The notes beneath the pieces are model-generated. The model worked only from the letters and a program-made list of their open reading frames with translations, was not told the origin of the DNA and ran no database searches. Below, one piece after another: positions 9,044-16,632 of a stretch of DNA of 64,000 bases; positions within the stretch are counted from its first letter, which is position 1, and the number at the start of each line of letters is the position of its first letter. The position numbers and the translations under genes were made by a program. The DNA is from Mycobacterium sp. GA-2829 (GTDB lineage Bacteria; Actinomycetota; Actinomycetes; Mycobacteriales; Mycobacteriaceae), in NCBI RefSeq assembly GCF_001499965.1, contig NZ_LQIT01000034.1, forward strand, positions 124,001 through 188,000, in the 5' to 3' direction.

Positions 9044-9172
9044 GATTAACCAGTCAGGCTTCGACAGGCAATAAGAATCGCGATTCAGACCCCTACAGGA
9101 CAATTTGGGTGCGCCAGACAGTTTCAGCGCAGTACGAGCCGTCCGCTGGCACAAGTGTGCGAACACCTTTGT

Positions 9173-9186
9173 TGAACACGTGTCCG
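9173..9186. promoter_or_regulatory. Candidate TetR operator arm 2
   Basis: TGAACACGTGTCCG is the perfect inverted copy of 9030-9043, 129 bp away, and lies just outside the 3' end of the P450 relic. A further GAACAC half-site is next to it at about 9161. Two such sites flanking the TetR promoter region would allow cooperative binding or looping. Confidence 0.42.
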
Positions 9187-9193
9187 CCTCACC

Positions 9194-9660
9194 TCAAGGC
9201 CGGTGAACCGCGTGCACCTCCTTGATGCCGTGCAGCCATCCAGACGGCAGCCGACGCGGCTCACCCACCAACCGGATGGCGGGGATGCGGTCGGCTATCC
9301 CGTTGACATCAGCGCGAGGGTGGCCGAGGCGCTGCCCCGCTGCGCTTCGAGCGCCTCCGAGTTCGAGATCGCGGCGGGCGGTCCGCTGAAGGCAATTTCG
9401 GAGCGGCCCACCTGACATTTTCGCTGGCCGTTGTCGTGGGCCGGTCCCGCTTGACCATCTCCCACTCATCCGATTTCTGCTGGGTTCACCGTGGGCGTCC
9501 GCGTTCACCATGGCCGACACCACGTCGCCCCGCCCGGTCATGCCCTGCCGAGTTCCCTCGTCGAAGTTTGGATCCGAGAGCACGCTGAACACCGGCCATG
9601 GAACCCTCACGATTCGAAGACTCGCCGCGTGAAAACTGACGTATCGGCTGTCCCTGACGG
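9194..9660 (-). pseudogene. Cytochrome P450 relic (internal deletions)
   Basis: The C-terminal reading IADRIPAIRLVGEPRRLPSG then WLHGIKEVHAV ending at TGA 9194 resembles the typical P450 tail (RxPxIRLxGEPxRLxSxxxxGxKxLxV). Just upstream CLQRTARRDLELGG looks like a damaged CxGxxLARLELE haem-helix, and further upstream DVVSAMVNADAHGEP resembles the segment before the I-helix. The ExxR and K-helix region between these pieces is missing, so this is a shrunken gene. It is not the missing half of cyp51, whose tail differs. Homology is my reading and moderately secure. Confidence 0.5.
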
Positions 9661-9902
9661 CCATGCTCGTCCATGTCGTGCTCGATCACCGACTCCGAGC
9701 ACGCGCCAATTCCGCGAGCCGTCTGCTCGGTGTTGGCGGGGCTAACCGGGACGCCAGACAGCCGCGAGGGCGCACCAACCACTTGCCCACGACGCGAATG
9801 CGCACCCCGCCATGCCCGTCCATACACCTAGGACGAAGTGACGACTCCTTCATGACCTCATGGCCAAAATGCGCCGCGAACTGCCGAGTGCGACGCCGAT
9901 AT

Positions 9903-12900
9903 TCAGCCGACGACGACCAGGAGATCCCCACCGTCTACTTGGGCGGTTTGCCCGACAGCGACCCGGGTCACCGACCCCGACTTCGGCGCGGTAATGGCGG
10001 CTTCCATCTTCATCGCCTCGATGGTCGCAATGGGCTGGCCGGCGTCGACCGGGTCTCCCGCCGCCACTGTCACGGTGACAACGCCCGCGAACGGGGCGGC
10101 GACATGGCCGGGATTCGACCGGTCCGCCTTCTCCGCCGCCGGCACGTTGCTGTCGATGCTGCGGTCACGCACCTGGATGGGTCGCAGCTGACCGTTGAGG
10201 ATGCACATCACAGTGCGCATGCCGCGCACGTCGGGATCCGAGACGGCCTCCAATCCGATGATGAGTTCGACACCGCGCTCGAGTTGCACGCGGTGTTCCT
10301 CGCCGTGTCGCAACCCGTAGAAAAACTGGTTCGCCGACAGTTGCGAAGTGTCGCCGTAGCGGTCCCGGTGCTGCTGAAATTCTCTCGTCGGGCCGGGGAA
10401 CAGAAGTCGATTCAGCGCTTCCTGCCTCTCGGTTCCCGGCCGCGCCAGAACCGCTTCGTCCTGGGCCGAAAGGGTTTCGGCCGGGCGGCCGAGCGAGCGT
10501 CCCTCGATCGCCCTCGTCCGCAGCGGTTCCGGCCAACCGCCGACCGGTTCACCCAGTTCACCGCGCAGAAACCCGACGACCGAGTCGGGTATGTCGAACT
10601 TCGTCGGGGCGGAGGCAAATTCTTCGGCGGTAGTCTCGGCTCCCACCAGCGCGAGTGCGAGATCGCCGACGACCTTACTGGAAGGCGTGACCTTGACGAG
10701 GCGTCCGAGCACACGGTCAGCCCCGGCGTAAGCGTCTTCGACCCGTTCGAATTGATCGCCGAGACCCAAAGCAACGGCCTGCTGGCGTAGGTTCGACAGC
10801 TGGCCGCCGGGTATCTCGTGCCGGTACACCCGCCCGGTCGGCGCAGGTAGTCCAGATTCGAACGGCGCGTAGACCTTTCGCAGGGCTTCCCAGTAAGGCT
10901 CGAGATCGCACACAGCATTCAGCGACAGCCCGGTGTCGTAATCGGTGTGCGCGGCTGCCGCGACGATGGAACTCAGCGCCGGCTGACTGGTCGTTCCCGC
11001 CAGCGGCGCAGATGCTCCGTCGACGGCGCTCGCCCCAGCCTCCCACGCGGCGGTGTAAGTGGCGAGTTGTCCACCGGGCGTGTCGTGGGTGTGCACATGC
11101 ACAGGAAGATCGAAACGCGACCGCAGCGCGCCGACCAGAATACGCGCCGCGTGCGGTCGCAACAGCCCCGCCATGTCTTTGATCGCGAGCACATGCGCAC
11201 CAGCATCGACGATGCTGTCGGCCAGCCGGAGATAATAATCGAGGGTGTACAAATCCTCCGCAGGATCCGACACGTCACCGGTGTAGGACATCGCTACTTC
11301 GGCGACGGCGGTGCCGGTTTCGCGCACCGCGTCTATCGCAGGCCGCATCGACTCAACGTTGTTCAACGCGTCGAAGATTCGAAAGATGTCGATACCGGTG
11401 ACAGTCGCCTCCTCGACGAAGGCGCGGGTAACCGTGACCGGATACGGGGTGTATCCGACGGTGTTGCGACCGCGCAGCAACATCTGCAGGCAGATGTTGG
11501 GAACGGCCGCCCGAAGCGCTGCGAGTCGCTCCCACGGGTCCTCTTTGAGGAACCTCAAGGCCACGTCATAGGTGGCGCCACCCCAGCATTCCAGTGAAAA
11601 CAACTGTGGTGTCAGCCGCGCGACGTGCGGTGCGACGGCAAGTAGACCGGTGCTGCGGACCCTGGTGGCCAGTAGCGACTGGTGGGCATCGCGGAACGTG
11701 GTGTCGGTGACGGCGACGGCGGGTTCGTCGCGCAGCCAGATCGCGAATCGGTCTGGCCCCAGTGCGGTGAGCCGCTGCTTGGTCCCGGCAGCCGGCTCTG
11801 TGCGTAGATCGATGTCCGGTAGCTTCATGCGCGGATACACCGCTGACGGTCGCGCGCCGTGGGGCTGGTTGACCGTCACGTCGGCGAGGTAGCGCAGGAT
11901 GCGCGACCCGCGGTCAGCAGGGGTGCGCGCGGTCAGCAGGTCGGGGCGCTCTTCGATGAATGCGGTTGTCACGAGCCCGGTCTCGAAATCGGGGTCGCCG
12001 AGCACCGCTTGCAGGAACGGAATGTTCGTGGCGACGCCGCGGATGCGGAACTCGGCCAGCGCGCGGCGCGCGCGACGCACCGCCGTGGTGAAATCCCCTC
12101 CTCTGCAGGTGAGCTTGACCAGCATCGAGTCGAAATGGGCGGTGATCTCGGCGCCGACGGTGGTACCACCATCGAGCCTGACGCCGGCACCGCCCGGGGT
12201 GCGGTATCCGGTCACGCGCCCGGTGTCGGGACGGAAGCCGTTGGCAGGGTCTTCTGTGGTGATCCGACACTGCAACGCCGCGCCGCGCGGTACCAGGGTG
12301 TCCTGGCTGAGGCCGAGGTCGGCCAGTGTCTGGCCCGCCGCGATACGCAGCTGGCTGGCGACCAGGTCGACGTCGGTGATCTCCTCGGTGACCGTGTGCT
12401 CCACCTGGATCCGCGGATTCATCTCGATGAACACGTGCCGGCCGCGTTCATCGAGGAGGAATTCGACGGTGCCCGCGCAGGTGTACCCGATCTCACGGGC
12501 GAAAGCGACAGCGTCGGCACAGATTTGCGCACGCAACTCTTCGGCGAGATTGGGTGCCGGCGCGAGTTCGATCACCTTTTGGTGGCGGCGCTGCACACTG
12601 CAATCCCGCTCATAGAGGTGCATGACCTCCCCGGCAGTGTCGGCGAGGATCTGCACCTCGATGTGGCGAGGGTTCACCACCGCCTGCTCGAGGAACACCG
12701 TTGCGTCGCCGAATGCCGACTCCGCTTCGCGCGACGCCGCCTCGATGGAGTCACGCAGCGCCGATGGCTCGACGACTCGGCGCATACCCCGGCCTCCACC
12801 GCCGGCGACGGCCTTGACAAAGAGCGGGAACTCCATCGTCTCCGCCGCTGCCACAAGGTCGTCGGCGCAGTCCGACGGCGCCGAGGAGGTGAGCACCGGC

Positions 12901-13286
12901 AACCCGGCTGCGCGAGCCGCGTCGATTGCCCGCGCCTTATTCCCCGCCAGCTCGAGGACCCCCGCATCCGGGCCGACGAACGTGATCCCTGCGTGCGCGC
13001 ACGCCGCCGCCAATTCCGGGTTCTCCGAGAGGAATCCGTACCCGGGATATATGGCGTCGGCTCCCGCGTGACGCGCAACGCGGATGATCTCATCGACCGA
13101 CAGATAGGCCCGGACCGGATGTCCGACCTCACCGATCTGGTACGACTCATCGGCCTTGAGGCGATGGGGCGAGTTGCGATCCTCGTACGGGTAGACAGCG
13201 ACGGTGTCGATGCCCAACTCGGTTGCCGCCCGAAACGCACGAATGGCGATCTCGCCGCGATTGGCGACCAGAAGTTTCTTGATCAT
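9903..13286 (-). CDS. pyc: Pyruvate carboxylase
   Basis: A full-length 1127-residue biotin enzyme that converts pyruvate, bicarbonate and ATP to oxaloacetate. Domains in order: biotin carboxylase (KKLLVANRGEIAIRAFRA at the N-terminus, AVAGGGGRGMRRV ATP loop, FIEMNPRIQVEHTVTE), carboxyltransferase TIM barrel (DTTFRDAHQSLLATR, SLECWGGATYDVALRFL, PVHVHTHDTPGG), and a C-terminal biotinyl domain with EAMKMEA, biotinyl-Lys at about 1093. Its ATG overlaps the stop of the preceding small gene (ATGA), placing it as the last gene of the proline-racemase-family operon that starts at 15385. That placement suggests a catabolic anaplerotic role when the pathway releases pyruvate. Confidence 0.95.
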   Translation of the reverse strand: MIKKLLVANRGEIAIRAFRAATELGIDTVAVYPYEDRNSPHRLKADESYQIGEVGHPVRAYLSVDEIIRVARHAGADAIYPGYGFLSENPELAAACAHAGITFVGPDAGVLELAGNKARAIDAARAAGLPVLTSSAPSDCADDLVAAAETMEFPLFVKAVAGGGGRGMRRVVEPSALRDSIEAASREAESAFGDATVFLEQAVVNPRHIEVQILADTAGEVMHLYERDCSVQRRHQKVIELAPAPNLAEELRAQICADAVAFAREIGYTCAGTVEFLLDERGRHVFIEMNPRIQVEHTVTEEITDVDLVASQLRIAAGQTLADLGLSQDTLVPRGAALQCRITTEDPANGFRPDTGRVTGYRTPGGAGVRLDGGTTVGAEITAHFDSMLVKLTCRGGDFTTAVRRARRALAEFRIRGVATNIPFLQAVLGDPDFETGLVTTAFIEERPDLLTARTPADRGSRILRYLADVTVNQPHGARPSAVYPRMKLPDIDLRTEPAAGTKQRLTALGPDRFAIWLRDEPAVAVTDTTFRDAHQSLLATRVRSTGLLAVAPHVARLTPQLFSLECWGGATYDVALRFLKEDPWERLAALRAAVPNICLQMLLRGRNTVGYTPYPVTVTRAFVEEATVTGIDIFRIFDALNNVESMRPAIDAVRETGTAVAEVAMSYTGDVSDPAEDLYTLDYYLRLADSIVDAGAHVLAIKDMAGLLRPHAARILVGALRSRFDLPVHVHTHDTPGGQLATYTAAWEAGASAVDGASAPLAGTTSQPALSSIVAAAAHTDYDTGLSLNAVCDLEPYWEALRKVYAPFESGLPAPTGRVYRHEIPGGQLSNLRQQAVALGLGDQFERVEDAYAGADRVLGRLVKVTPSSKVVGDLALALVGAETTAEEFASAPTKFDIPDSVVGFLRGELGEPVGGWPEPLRTRAIEGRSLGRPAETLSAQDEAVLARPGTERQEALNRLLFPGPTREFQQHRDRYGDTSQLSANQFFYGLRHGEEHRVQLERGVELIIGLEAVSDPDVRGMRTVMCILNGQLRPIQVRDRSIDSNVPAAEKADRSNPGHVAAPFAGVVTVTVAAGDPVDAGQPIATIEAMKMEAAITAPKSGSVTRVAVGQTAQVDGGDLLVVVG

Positions 13287-13759
13287 GCTGTATGCCTTGC
13301 GTTGGTGACGGCAGCACAGCGCCCGTCGAGGGAAAGGGAAGCGTCAGTGTCGGCGGCGAGACGCGAATCGGCGCGGGGACCGTTGGCGCAGAACACTGTG
13401 CGTGAAGTTGAGTGGATGTTCGGGAGGGCTGCCCACGTCAGGTTCTGGTGTCGGCAGAACTGCGCCCCTATACCCAACAGTTCCGCCACGCGCACAATGG
13501 GCGTTCGCTCGCACGGATCGACTCGGGCGTCGATCTTCCGCAAGACTACCTCAGCGACATGGCCTTTCAGACACGCCAGCGACATGCCGAAACGGACAGC
13601 GACGTCGTCTTCTGCGGGACCACGGTACGGTATCCACGACAAGAGCAACTCGACGATCTCGCGAACCTTGCGGTCAAGTCGCTGCCCAGCAGGCGCGGAA
13701 GCGGGTTCCTCGATGGCTTGGGGCGAGAAGGACACAGCGCTATCCCAGGGCGTAGACAT
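13283..13759 (-). CDS. Small hypothetical protein with possible helix-turn-helix
   Basis: A 158-residue frame between the SDR and pyc. It overlaps the SDR by 20 bp and pyc by ATGA, which argues that it is translated. Residues 28-90 (RKVREIVELLLSWIPYRG, AVRFGMSLACLKGHVAEVV) could form a helix-turn-helix and resemble the DUF3263 type of short actinobacterial sigma-like HTH proteins; this match is weak. The last 60 residues are low in conserved character and may be a drifted tail. No function is assigned; a link between catabolic genes and pyruvate carboxylase expression is conceivable. Confidence 0.45.
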   Translation of the reverse strand: MSTPWDSAVSFSPQAIEEPASAPAGQRLDRKVREIVELLLSWIPYRGPAEDDVAVRFGMSLACLKGHVAEVVLRKIDARVDPCERTPIVRVAELLGIGAQFCRHQNLTWAALPNIHSTSRTVFCANGPRADSRLAADTDASLSLDGRCAAVTNARHTA

Positions 13760-14336
13760 GGCCGGTGTGCACGCCCTCGACCGACTTGACGTACGCCTGC
13801 GCGACGTCGGCGGCGTCGACGCTCACAAAACCGGGGAAAAACGAGCCGTATCTTTCCAACGATTCGGTCAGTACTGATGGACTGACGGCGTTGATTCGGA
13901 TACCGCGCGGCAACTCAGTTGCCGCGGCAGAGACGAATGCTTCGAGGCCGCCGTTGATGGTGGACGAGATGACGCCGGTGGCAATGGGTTCCCGTGCCAG
14001 CACGCCGGTGATCAGGGTGAAGGACCCACCGTCGCTGACATGGTGCAGCCCGCGCAGGACCAGGTTGATCTGTCCGCCCAACTTGTCGGCGAATCCTGTC
14101 GCGAAATCTTCCGGTTGGGCCGCGGGCAGCGCCACAAAGGGCGCTCCACCCGCGGCACAGACCACGGCGTCCAGGCGACCCACCGTGTCGTACATGGCGG
14201 CGATCGAGCTGTCGTCGCGCAAGTCCACGGCGATGTCGCTGGTGCGCGATGCCTCCACGACAGCGTGGCGCTCACGGAGTGCGGAGACGACCGCGCGGCC
14301 GACGGTTCCGCCGGCACCGACAACGAGAACCTTCAT
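13740..14336 (-). CDS. Short SDR-like oxidoreductase lacking YxxxK
   Basis: A 198-residue protein with a clear Rossmann motif (MKVLVVGAGGTVGRAVVSAL), a central VVCAAGGAPF in place of NNAG, a Ser region (LITGVLAREP) and the C-terminal IRINAVSPSVL. Where the catalytic YxxxK is expected the sequence reads STINGGLEAFVSAAATEL, so Tyr and Lys are replaced; this is typical of the short SDR5C-like proteins, whose mechanism is unclear. ATG 14336 overlaps the upstream TGA (ATGA). It sits in the racemase operon and may reduce or oxidise a pathway imine or semialdehyde (inference). Confidence 0.75.
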   Translation of the reverse strand: MKVLVVGAGGTVGRAVVSALRERHAVVEASRTSDIAVDLRDDSSIAAMYDTVGRLDAVVCAAGGAPFVALPAAQPEDFATGFADKLGGQINLVLRGLHHVSDGGSFTLITGVLAREPIATGVISSTINGGLEAFVSAAATELPRGIRINAVSPSVLTESLERYGSFFPGFVSVDAADVAQAYVKSVEGVHTGHVYALG

Positions 14337-15385
14337 CCGCCGACCTTCATCCAGGTGTCGCTGGGTGTGTAGCCATGGGGGAACGGATCGGTTGGATCGA
14401 GCACCAACTGATTGAACGACGTGATCCAGCACCGACCCGAGATGCTCGGAACCACCGCCGGATATTCACCCAAGGTGGCCGTCTCTTCGACGCGGGAGTC
14501 GAAGGTGGAGCCGATGAGCGACTCGTGGCGGAACAGCTGGCCCGTCTCGATCTCGCCTCGTGCGTGCAAGACCGCCAAGCGGGCGGATGTCCCTGTGCCA
14601 CAAGGCGAGCGATCGACCCGACCGGGCGAGACGATGACTGCGTTGCGCGAGCGCAACATCGGCTGCCCGTCCTCGTCGGTTTCGCGTTCCAGTGGCCCCA
14701 TGAACTGCGTCTGCGTGATACCCGGGATGTCCGGGTTGGCGGGGTGCGTTACCTGAAGCTGTTGGGCGGCGGCAGTTTTGATCCGCTGCCCCATCTGACA
14801 CAGCGCGTACGCTTCGTCGGGGTTGAGGTCGAAACCGACGTCGACTGCATTGACCAGGACGTAAGTCATGCCGCCATAAGCGATGTCAACCCGCAGTGGG
14901 CCGATGCCTGGTACGTCGATCTTCGCGTCAAGGTAGTAGACGAATGCCGGCTGGTTGTAGAGCTTGGCTCGAATCACCTTGCCGTCGCGGCACTCGCAAT
15001 GCACCCGGATCAGACCGGCCGGTGACTCCAGCACGAGCTCGGTGACGGGTTCCTGCATCGGCAGCATCCCTGTTTCGAGCAGGACAGTCGCCACGCACAT
15101 AGTGTTGGAGCCCGACATCGCCGGGTATTCGGTGGACTCCAGGATCACGTATCCCAGGGATGCCTCAGGATCGTTGGACGGCAGCACAATGTTGGCGTTG
15201 TGCCACACCGCGCCGCGAGGCTCGAACAGGAGCAGCTCGCGCAGTTGGTCGAGGTTTTCCTCCAGATAGACGCGCTTGTCGAACATGGTCTGTCCGGGCA
15301 CGTTGCCGACGCCGCCGACCACGACCTTTCCGGACTCACCTTCGGCGTGGCAGTCGACGACGTTCAGCATGCGGCTGAACTTCAT
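14333..15385 (-). CDS. Proline racemase family: hydroxyproline epimerase/dehydratase, Ser-Cys type
   Basis: A 350-residue member of the proline racemase superfamily. The N-terminal VVDCHAEGE block and both active-site loops are present. At the first catalytic position the loop reads MSGSNTMC, with Ser91 where proline racemase has Cys; at the second, DRSPCGTGTSA supplies Cys262. Ser/Cys pairs are known from 4-hydroxyproline 2-epimerases and related 3-hydroxyproline enzymes rather than from proline racemase. ATG 15385 (MKFSRML) follows a GGAG Shine-Dalgarno; the frame's first ATG, at 15463, falls inside a 23-bp regulatory element. First gene of an operon with SDR, a small protein and pyc, with the element 77 bp upstream. 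Confidence 0.85.
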   Translation of the reverse strand: MKFSRMLNVVDCHAEGESGKVVVGGVGNVPGQTMFDKRVYLEENLDQLRELLLFEPRGAVWHNANIVLPSNDPEASLGYVILESTEYPAMSGSNTMCVATVLLETGMLPMQEPVTELVLESPAGLIRVHCECRDGKVIRAKLYNQPAFVYYLDAKIDVPGIGPLRVDIAYGGMTYVLVNAVDVGFDLNPDEAYALCQMGQRIKTAAAQQLQVTHPANPDIPGITQTQFMGPLERETDEDGQPMLRSRNAVIVSPGRVDRSPCGTGTSARLAVLHARGEIETGQLFRHESLIGSTFDSRVEETATLGEYPAVVPSISGRCWITSFNQLVLDPTDPFPHGYTPSDTWMKVGG

Positions 15386-15461
15386 TCCGGTCTCCATTCG
15401 ATGTCGTTCGGCCGGCGGGCGCTTCCGATGCCGCCCCCAGTAGGCTAGCGGACGATCCATC

Positions 15462-15484
15462 AAAGGTAAATGCCCTTGTCCTTT
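15462..15484 (-). promoter_or_regulatory. Shared 23-bp element, copy 1 (racemase operon)
   Basis: AAAGG, 13 bp, CCTTT: perfect 5-bp inverted arms ending 77 bp before the racemase ATG at 15385. Four related sites with identical spacing lie in front of the other transcription units of 15-32 kb. The probable ligand is the GntR regulator encoded at 31461-32216. Confidence 0.65.
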
Positions 15485-15592
15485 AATTCTCGGGCTCCGA
15501 CGGCCTCAAGCGGGTCTAGACCGATATCGATGCAGGTGCAGGCAGCAATCTCGGTCAAGTGCCGCCGCGTTCCTGAAGCAAGGCTTCCCATT

Positions 15593-15615
15593 TAAGGCTA
15601 TTTTGACTTACCATT
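15593..15615 (+). promoter_or_regulatory. Shared 23-bp element, copy 2 (DapA-family gene)
   Basis: TAAGG, 13 bp, CCATT, located 34 bp before the ATG of the DapA-family gene at 15649. Spacing equals the other four copies; one arm base differs from the perfect palindrome. Together with copy 1 it gives each side of this divergent promoter region its own site. Confidence 0.58.
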
Positions 15616-15648
15616 GTCGGGTATCTGATTTTACGAAGGGTGTTCAGG

Positions 15649-16542
15649 ATGGCTCATGGGTTGAAGGGCGTTTACTCTGCGGTGGCGACCCCGTTCACGC
15701 CCGATCAGGATCTCGATGAAGCGGGTCTGCGGGCGTTGGTTGATAGGACGATCGAGGCTGGTGTGCATGGTCTGGTGCCTTGCGGATCGACCGGGGAGTT
15801 CTCGACCCTCAGCCGCGCCGAGCGCGAGAGGGTCGTCGAGATCGTCATCGAGCAGAGCGCAGGGCGCGTCCCTGTCGTTCCGCAGACCGGTGCCACGAGC
15901 ACCAGGGAGGCGATCGAGATCTCGAAGCACGCCGAGAAGGCCGGGGCTGAGGCCATCATGGTCGTTGCGCCGTACTACGAGCCCTTCTCGGTCGACGAGA
16001 CCAAAAAGTACTACGCCGACGTCGCCGGCGCGGTCGGCGTTCCGGTGATGGCGTACAACCTGCCTGCTGCCACTGGTGTGAACCTCACCCCGCGGATCCT
16101 TGGCGAACTGATCGATCAGGTGCCCAACGTCAAGTATGTGAAGGACACCAGCGGTGACTTCACCGCCGCGGCACAACTCATTCACGAGTTCGGCGATGCC
16201 GTCTCGGTGTTCGTCGGTTGGGACACCCTCTTCTTCGCCGCCTTGATCGAGGGTGCGGCCGGCTCGGTCATCGGTGCGGCGAACGTTGTCCCCCGCGAAC
16301 TCGTCGCCGTCTACGACGCCGTGCAGGCAGGCGACCTGTCGGGCGCTCGTCGTCGGTGGAAGGCGGTCTTCCCGCTGATGAGCACGTTCGTCAGCGGCGG
16401 CTACAACGCCGGCATCAAGGGCGGGTTGGAACTGATCGGCGCGTCCGCCGGGCCGCAGCGAAGCCCTGGCGCCGACGTCGACGGCGAGCGCCTCGTGGCC
16501 CTCCAGAAGAACCTGGCCGCGCTGTCGGCTTCCGTTTCGTAA
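15649..16542 (+). CDS. DapA-family (class I) lyase, probable hydroxyproline-pathway deaminase or aldolase
   Basis: A 297-residue Schiff-base lyase of the DHDPS/N-acetylneuraminate lyase superfamily: GVYSAVATPF at the N-terminus, CGSTGEFSTLS phosphate/carboxylate loop, Tyr136 in MAYNLPA and Schiff-base Lys165 in VKYVKDTSGD. It is not likely to be housekeeping DapA because it lies in a catabolic region behind its own regulatory site. Candidate activities known in this family are pyrroline-4-hydroxy-2-carboxylate deaminase and 4-hydroxy-2-oxoglutarate aldolase, both hydroxyproline enzymes; 5-dehydro-4-deoxyglucarate dehydratase is an alternative. ATG 15649 is chosen over GTG 15640. The FAD oxidase follows 90 bp downstream. 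Confidence 0.82.
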   Translation: MAHGLKGVYSAVATPFTPDQDLDEAGLRALVDRTIEAGVHGLVPCGSTGEFSTLSRAERERVVEIVIEQSAGRVPVVPQTGATSTREAIEISKHAEKAGAEAIMVVAPYYEPFSVDETKKYYADVAGAVGVPVMAYNLPAATGVNLTPRILGELIDQVPNVKYVKDTSGDFTAAAQLIHEFGDAVSVFVGWDTLFFAALIEGAAGSVIGAANVVPRELVAVYDAVQAGDLSGARRRWKAVFPLMSTFVSGGYNAGIKGGLELIGASAGPQRSPGADVDGERLVALQKNLAALSASVS

Positions 16543-16632
16543 CGGCCTCGGGCCCAACTCATCAGCGGCTGCGGGGACTGAGAAGCGACGGTCTCCGCAG
16601 CCGCGGTGGCGAATATGCGAAGGTGATGGGAC

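Noticed and set aside
11859..13877. A 672-codon plus-strand open frame
   Set aside because: It is the antisense shadow of pyruvate carboxylase; composition is Arg/Gly/His-rich without domains, and the opposite frame is a perfect pyc.
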